Shown here piece after piece: positions 58,119 to 64,000 of a stretch of 64,000 nucleotides of DNA. Origin of the DNA: Nautilus pompilius. Its lineage: Eukaryota; Mollusca; Cephalopoda; Nautilida; Nautilidae. The notes under the pieces were generated by a model, which saw nothing but the letters and a program-made list of their open reading frames with translations, did no database searches and was not told where the DNA came from. A program made the position numbers and the translations under genes. Location of the stretch: assembly GCA_018389105.1 (NCBI GenBank), contig JACATO010001432.1:118237-182236 (forward strand). Reading direction: 5' to 3'. Positions within the stretch are counted from its first letter, which is position 1. Each line of letters starts with the position of its first letter.

Positions 58119-59121
58119 ATGGGGAAGACTGCTGACTTGACAGTTGTCCAGAAGACACTCATTGACACCCTCCACGAGGGGGGTAAGCCATAGAAGGTCA
58201 TTGCTGAAAGGGCTGGCTGTTCGCAGAGTGCTGTATCAAAGCACATTCATGGAAAGTTGACTGGAAGGGAAAAGTGTGGTAGGAAAAGGTGCACAAGCAA
58301 GAGGGATGACCGCAGCCTTGAGAGGATTGTCAAGCAAAGCCGATTCGAGAACTTGGGGGAGCTTCACAAGGAGTGGACTGAGGCTGGAGTCAGTGCATCA
58401 AGAGCCACCATGCACAGACGTGTCCAGGAAATGGGCTACAAGTGTCGCATTCCTAGTGTCAAGCCACTCCTGAACCAGAGACAATGTCAGAAGCGTTTTA
58501 CCTGGGCAAAGGAGAAAAAGAACTGGACCGTGGCTCAGTGGTCCAAAGTCCTCTTTTCAGATGAAAGTAAATTTTGCATTTCATTTGGAAATCAAGGTCC
58601 CACAGTCTGGAGGAAGAGTAGAGAGGTACAGAATCCGAGTTTCTTGAAGTCTAGTGTGAAGTTTCCACAGTCAGTGATTATTTGGGGTGCCATGTTATCT
58701 GCTGGTGTTGGTCCACTGTTTCTTCAAGTCCAAAGTCAACGCTGCCGTCTACCAGGAGATTTTAGAGCACTTCATGCTTCCGTCTGCTGACAAGATTTAT
58801 GGAGATGCTGATTTCCTTTTCCAGCAGGACTTGGCACCTGCCCACAGTGCCAAAACTACTAGTAACTGGTTTGCTGACCATGGTTTTACTGTGCTTGATT
58901 GGCCAGCCAACTCGCCTGACCTGAACCCCATAGAGAATCTATGGAGTATTGTCAAGAGGAAGATGAGAGACACTAGACCCAACAATACAGACGAGCTGAA
59001 GGCCCCTATCAAAGCAACCTGGGCTTCCATAACACCTCAGCAGTGCCACAGGCTGATCGCCTCCATTCCACGCCGCACTGATGCAGTGATTTGTACAAAA
59101 GGAGCCCTGACCAAGTATTGA
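58119..59121 (+). pseudogene. Tc1 transposase pseudogene (DD34E)
   Basis: The ATG at 58119 is followed after 24 codons by a premature TAG (58191), then a paired-type DNA-binding region (KVIAERAGCSQSAVSKHI ... CGRKRCTS) and the catalytic part. Visible catalytic residues are D in LFSDESKF, D in FQQDLAPAH and E in NPIENLW, with 34 residues between the second D and E, as in Tc1. A frame change near 58715-58740 splits the ORF; the second part runs 58687-59121 and ends CTKGALTKY. Total length is near the usual 340 residues. One stop and one frameshift mean this copy cannot make transposase, though both ends look intact enough to be moved in trans. Confidence 0.92.
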
Positions 59122-59192
59122 GCGCATAAATGAACATACTTTTCAGAAGTTCGACATTTCTATATTATAAATCCTTTTTTTTTATTGATCTT

Positions 59193-59398
59193 AGGAAATA
59201 TTCTGATATTTTGAGATAGTTGATTTTTGATTTTCATGAGCTGTAAGCCGTAATCATCAAAATTAAAACAAAAAAAGGCTTGAAATATTTCACTTTATGT
59301 GTAATGAATCTAGAATATATGAAAGTTTCACTGTTTGAATTAAATTACGGAAAAAAATTAACTCTTCCACGATATTCTAATTTTTTGAGATGCATATA
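59193..59398 (-). repeat. Right inverted repeat of the Tc1 element
   Basis: The reverse complement reads ATGCATCTCAAAAAATTAG, then the same 200-bp arm as the left end with scattered changes. Confidence 0.85.
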
Positions 59399-60386
59399 TA
59401 TTGTATATATTGTCCTTCTTTTATCAAAGTAGCTGTTATGAAATAAAATTGAAATAATAAATATGCAAAAAGCGATTTGAACTCTGGAAAATAAGCACAA
59501 ATAATCTAAGCATTCTATTCCTATTTTGCCAAAACTTTGGTGAAATTCGAGCGCACGTCCATGAAGATGGGTGAACCACCACCTGGCCGGTTTTGATTTT
59601 GACTGAACACCTGTGGAAATGATAACGCAGTCCACCAATCTTCCCGATTGCATCTTCTAAAAATGGAATAGTTAATGAGTTATCCACTGACAACTGATGA
59701 AGCATAGCATGATGACGCAACTCCTCTCTTCTAAACTGTACACTTTAAATTCTTGAAGGTTAACATGAAACAATAGCGTATTTTCATTTCACAGTAAAAG
59801 CTTTGCTTTGCCTATTTATAATTTTTGCGAAAGATTTGCTAAAAAGGCAGAATTACACTCCCTAGGATATTCCAGGTACCCTGCGCAGAAAGCACAATTA
59901 ACTCGTTTTTTATTTTTCTTTTTAAAATTTCAGTAAATGATTTAGCGTATCCTTGGCATAAAGGCAACATGATCTTTCCGAAATACCAAAGAAAACTTTT
60001 AAGATGTGGACGCGAAGTTTCATGCAAAACAAAGACAACAAACCCAAGACAACAGAAGGAAAACTTTCCAGGTAATCAATTGTCTACAGCTGAGCCGCTG
60101 TTTCGAAACAAAGCAAAACGGCCATATTATTGTGGGATCTAAGGGTGATTTTGTTAATCTATTAGGGAGGAAATTCAGGAATAAACCGGCAAATAAATGT
60201 CTACAGAAGTGTGACAAAATAACTATATGTTTAAAGATGTACATCGCCTGTCTTACCAACTGTTGTCTGAAGATGCTATTTACATCTTGTGACATCATTT
60301 CTATTTTTCAGCATTGAACATATATATATATATTTTAAATTCTTATCAAAGGACTTCCTGTTTACTAAATTTATTTATCTTTACAG
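59399..60386. other. Intron, nothing recognised
   Basis: Short overlapping open frames at 59345-60317 on both strands have no family features. Confidence 0.45.
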
Positions 60387-60452
60387 GTCTTAAACAAGTG
60401 AGGTCGCAGAAAAGGAGCGTCACAGGGCCGCCTCCGGGCTGGTGGTTTTACG
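60387..60452 (+). CDS. Secreted-protein gene, phase 1-1 exon with Lys-Arg site
   Basis: The acceptor is TTATCTTTACAG and the donor TTTTACG|GTAATT. The 66-bp exon encodes LKQVRSQKRSVTGPPPGWWF then Y. A Lys-Arg pair precedes SVTGPPPGWWFY; with the next exon a second Lys-Arg follows 17 residues later. Such spacing is common in peptide precursors. The preceding 3.6-kb intron contains the Tc1 element. Confidence 0.5.
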
Positions 60453-60559
60453 GTAATTAAAAAATAAAACAAACTCTGTAAATATTCCTGATTTAGAATC
60501 ACATCTGACCTTATACCCATGACCGAGTCTTCCCCATACCTAAACGAATTGCTTACTGA

Positions 60560-60775
60560 CCCTCTCACGACATTATGCCGGCCCTCTTTACGATATTATG
60601 CTGCACCCCTCTTTACAACATTATGCCGGCCCTCTGTAGTACCTTTCTGGTGAACCTTTGTACGATATTTCGCTGGCTCTCTGTACATCGTTTCCGTTGG
60701 CCCTCTGTTCGACATTCTATTGGTCGTCTGTACAACGTTTCTGCTGCCCCTCTTTACGACATTATGCTGCGCCGT
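60560..60775. repeat. Degenerate short tandem repeat, about 28-34-bp unit
   Basis: Repeated phrases GCCGGCCCTCTTTACGA-ATTATGC, GGCCCTCTGTAGTACC, GGCTCTCTGTACATCG, GGCCCTCTGTTCGAC and GCCCCTCTTTACGACATTATG form about seven decayed units. Confidence 0.75.
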
Positions 60776-62124
60776 AAATTGGATAGTGAAGTTAGCTAGA
60801 GAAGCAGTAATTCCTGGGTTCCCCTCTTTGTGCACGTTTTCAACAGGATAAAGTTATTGGTAATGTTTTATCTGCTAAAGGATTGAAGGTATTAACCATC
60901 ACGCTTCCAGTAGTGACAGAATCAGCCCCCCCCGGTCGCTATTGAGTACAGTGCAGATATTCGGTAAAAGAACTTCAGCAGGTATTTCTGTGACAGGCTG
61001 GCCTTGTACTAAATACCTTTCTTTTTACCAATGAGTTCGATAAGATATGACAATGGGAACAAGGAGGGGGATCACCAAAACAGTACTGCTAAGGCGATAC
61101 GAAATACCAGAGGTAACTCTTCGTGCTTTCTTTTTCCATGCCAGCAGTTCCCCCTTTCCCCTACTAGTAATGTTTAACCATCGTCCTCCTTACTGACAAA
61201 GCGCCTGTCTTTTTTTTTTAACTATAAGATGTCGGACCACAGATCAGTGATGGCCGCCTTTCTTCCAACCATCCCGTCAGCAGCACATCTTTTTGAAAGC
61301 CGTATTTCTGATTCCTTGATGCGGGAGTAAAAATATTTGGAGACCATGTAAACGCTTAGAAAATGTTAACAAAACCTGGCTATCGCAAGCGTTTGTCTAC
61401 TTATATATTCCATTCCAAAAGATTATAAGGATTAGGTAGGTAATCTTCGACTGGCTCATGTCCCGACCGCGGTGGCAATTCTCCCGTTCTCCTTGCTCAG
61501 GAAAACATCTCCAAAATCGGCCCCTACTATGGGCCCTAAGTTTACCTTCCTCCGCACACTCTTTATCGTGATTTCATACCGTAAACTCCGTCGTGATCAG
61601 AAACCAGTAATCGACCGATAAGCGTCTTCCCGCCGTATTTTAAACCCCCCCTCAGATATCGTAGATAAGTTTCGAATGAGGGCACCTGCTCAAAAGTAAA
61701 TCGAAAGTCCAGTGCTGAAACAAACCTACCTGTTTAAATGAGAGTAGTCTATAAAGTGCATGACTCGTCACCGGGCAAACAAAAGACACGAGATTTTAAT
61801 ATTTTTGAGCAGAAGCAAAACCATTTTAACTGCTCACGTACTCAGTATTATTTCGATTGTGTACATACACATTACGGCGTTAGTGTTTCAAATATTGGCA
61901 ATACATTAAAACTCTTTATTAATGACGATTCTGCCAGAATGTTGACAGATTTAGCTCTGATTTTTCCAAATAAATATTGCAAGGAAACTTCACGTGAGAA
62001 ATAAACTTTAAAAAAAAGAGACAAACTAACGTATAAGCTCTATTAAAAAGCAGTCGTGCATCTTCTTTCTCATCCCTGACGGAAAGGTATGTGACGTCAC
62101 TAATTACTCCAGCTATAAGACCTG

Positions 62125-62310
62125 GTAGTCGCTATCGGTAACTTAGCGGTTGTTAGTTACTACACCCGATAAGATCGAGGGCCCCAGTTCGAATCCCCCG
62201 TCACTCAAACCGGCATACCTACCCAGATACGCTTTCTTCTTCGCCAACCGGCAACGTGAGTTCTCCCGGATGGAGTTATGTTAGGTCCACCGAAGTCGGA
62301 TTACGTCGGG
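62125..62310 (+). mobile_element. tRNA-derived SINE (forward)
   Basis: TAACTTAGCGGTTGTTAGTTAC (A-box region) is followed by CCCAGTTCGAATCCCCC (B-box region), then CTTCTTCGCC ... GAGTTCTCCCGGATGG, similar to the tail of other copies. Confidence 0.55.
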
Positions 62311-63000
62311 CACTACTTTCGCGTCTTGATTTCCGGTGTCAGACCTCCTTCCATCCCACCGCAGCCTGTGTTCCGGCCAGGAAATTAATGCCTTAGAAAA
62401 TACGCGCAACGTCGCTTTGAAATTACACGGGAATTATCTTCCTGAAAACATTACAAATCGCATTCAGCCCAACGAGAAGTTTGCGAAAGTCAGAAAAACC
62501 TGCAGGCAGAATGTTTATTTTTCAGCAAGTAAATTTTTTTAAAACTGCTTTTCATTTTAGATGAAAAAGCAAAAATTGCTTTTCATCAAAAAAATAAACC
62601 GATGAGAGTTATCTTCCTTGCTTTATTTTACAGTTATAATGTAAGGGACGTAACTGAATTTATTAACACGTGTATAGTAGACGGAGATAACCACACTTTT
62701 ATGGTTAGTTATTAAATAGTGAACTGTCGTTAAAAGGATAGAGAAAGTAAAAGTATGACATACAAACTTTAAGTATTTAGTCCTTTGAGGGATACACAGA
62801 GAGCTGGTCCCTTGATATTCGCGTATTTTGTTTAGTCCAAAATGTGGCACCGACGCTTGACATCATAAAAGAATTGATGGCTTTCTAAAACTCTTTCTTA
62901 AACGTAAGGTGTTGTAGAAGCTCGCTTTCTCGACCCCATACAACTGAATATCCGGAAGGCGAGAACACGACGGTAAACTTTGCTTATCTAATTCTGACAG

Positions 63001-63123
63001 CTAAAGGTCACGACAAAAGGTCACGAGGAAAAGCCAGTCGGGCGGAAGAGTCTACCCCTGCACCCCAGAGAACCGCAGGAGAAGTCTTGGTGGACGAGTT
63101 CGTAGAGTATCTCGCATTGAAAG
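63001..63123 (+). CDS. Secreted-protein gene, phase 1-1 exon, gene continues beyond
   Basis: The acceptor is CTAATTCTGACAG and the donor TTGAAAG|GTAAAA. The 123-bp exon is open in the required phase: AKGHDKRSRGKASRAEEST, then PAPQRTAGEVLVDEF, then VEYLALK. It starts basic and ends with an acidic, possibly helical segment. No cysteine has been encoded so far, which fits a propeptide or linear peptide region rather than a folded extracellular domain. A further exon in phase 1 is required but not found before the window ends. Confidence 0.5.
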
Positions 63124-63571
63124 GTAAAAAAAAACAAATTCCTAGCATCTGTTTATCTTCAACTAAAACCCCCCGAAACGTCTTTGGAGTGAAGGCGAAT
63201 CCCGGGAGAGCGATTTGCGAACAACGGTACGGAAAATAGTTTGTCGTACCTTTTGACAATTTCGCCTTAACAGTAAAATTGTAAAACGGGATGAATTCTG
63301 CTTCATTAAGTTAAGATTTTTAATTTAAAAAATTGGTAAACTGAAAAAAAGAAAAGAAAAGTTTCTTGGCGAAAGCTGGTTTTCTATTCTCCCAGATCTA
63401 TTCTCGCAAGGAACTTTCCCTTGTGTGACGTAACCCTGTCCTGTCTTTAAAGCCATAAATAAGGAGGCTCAAAATTGAAAGTTGGGAAAAAATTGCTGAA
63501 ACATGTATTCATATAGCAGTATAACGACACTTTCCATAGTGTAGAATATAATGTGTGTGTGTGTGGTGTGG

Positions 63572-63618
<47 letters not shown>

Positions 63619-64000
63619 GAGAGAGAGAGATGAAGAGAGATGGAGATGGGATGGAGAAGAGAGAGGAAGAGAGATGGAGATTGGAGAGAGAGAGATGAAG
63701 AGAGATGGAGCGAGAGAGAGAGAGAGCGAGAGAGAGCGAGCGAGAGCAGAGAGCGAGAGAGAGAGAGAGAGAGAGAAGATTGGGTTCAAAATTTAAAGAA
63801 ATTGTTTTTATTATCATTTTTTCGTTTTCGGCAGTAGAGCCGTGTATAAAACTCTCTCTGTATACAAAAGTGTTTGTGTCCTGTGTAGTTTGCGTTCAAT
63901 GGAAATATCACGAGGTTTGTTCGAGCAAAAATCACGATCTAAGGGAGACACCATGCGCATTATTATAATAACTCTTCCAGATACGACAAATCTGTGTACA
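63124..64000. other. Intron start of the secreted-protein candidate, with GA-rich tract
   Basis: A (GT)n/(GA)n simple repeat with GATG interruptions occupies about 63553-63777. No further exon was recognised. Confidence 0.6.
63553..63777. repeat. (GT)n then (GA)n-rich simple repeat
   Basis: GTGTGTGTGTGTGG is followed by about 200 bp of GA dinucleotides with GATGGA interruptions. Open frames here encode only repeat sequence. Confidence 0.95.

Larger units (their letters stand above)
57837..59398 (+). mobile_element. Tc1/mariner transposon, inactivated
   Basis: It starts CAGGTGCTTCTCAAAAAAAT after a TA (57835-57836). It ends with the inverse, ATTTTTTGAGATGCAT, next to TA. The inverted repeats are about 205 bp each (57837-58041 and 59193-59398). 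Both have an inner direct-repeat copy of the tip (TCTCAAAATATTAGAATAT), so the IR/DR layout of the Tc1 group is present. It holds one broken transposase gene and lies in an intron of the secreted-protein candidate. Confidence 0.93.
60453..63000. other. Intron with a short CTCTTTACGACATTATGC repeat and a SINE
   Basis: At 60560-60770 a roughly 30-bp GC-rich unit (CCCTCTTTACGACATTATGC with variants) repeats imperfectly. A SINE-like head lies at about 62130-62300. No gene recognised. Confidence 0.45.

Noticed and set aside
63469..63968. Ser-Leu and Arg-Glu frames near the right end
   Set aside because: Same simple-repeat artefact.

Overview
The window comes from a nuclear genome of an invertebrate animal. 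It has intron-split genes, long introns, LINE, SINE, hAT and Tc1 remnants, and large minisatellites. I cannot name the species. A DSL/EGF protein with a lineage-specific Ser/Thr-rich exon, plus uneven CpG content, argues against a vertebrate. A lophotrochozoan such as a mollusc is a guess only.

Positions 1-20,000 are CpG-poor and hold one gene on the + strand. Seven exons can be joined in frame (903-1032, 4350-4498, 5983-6119, 6557-6679, 9337-9464, 10775-10931, 12121-15551). They encode the 3' part of a Delta/Serrate/LAG-2 (DSL) family protein: the end of the N-terminal C2-like region, a DSL domain, three EGF repeats, then a 3.4-kb terminal exon. That exon has five perfect-period 120-bp repeats, a duplicated Cys-flanked module and a basic, Tyr-rich tail, but no visible transmembrane segment. 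The introns hold RTE-type LINE fragments, tRNA-derived SINEs, small inverted-repeat elements, and a hAT relic with an exact 8-bp target duplication nested in a SINE.

From about 20 kb to the end, CpG is no longer depleted and almost everything is repeat or unrecognised DNA. A 2.4-kb inverted repeat (25,023-27,450) has arms carrying GACGTCA tandem arrays and encloses a GC-rich spacer. A 40-bp E-box minisatellite lies at 32.5-33.25 kb, and further GACGTCAT arrays lie at 45.4-46.9, 48.4-48.8 and 54.6-55.4 kb. The last two sit inside copies of the same inverted-repeat element that also occurs unexpanded in the left part. Two diverged, broken copies of a transposase-like ORF family (DCYFC ... DEHGERFHQ) lie at 39.6-41.4 and 53.05-54.25 kb, both on the - strand. 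An inactivated Tc1/mariner element with a DD34E transposase occupies 57,837-59,398. A possible isolated coding exon is on the - strand at 23,603-23,878.

The right end seems to hold the start of an unrecognised secreted-protein or peptide-precursor gene on the + strand. Its parts are a TATA box (50,926), a short 5' exon, a signal-peptide exon (55,888-55,986), a 22-bp microexon (56,729-56,750), and two phase 1-1 exons (60,387-60,452 and 63,001-63,123). These join into one open frame with two Lys-Arg sites bracketing a 17-residue Trp-rich segment. The two genes show no evident functional link.
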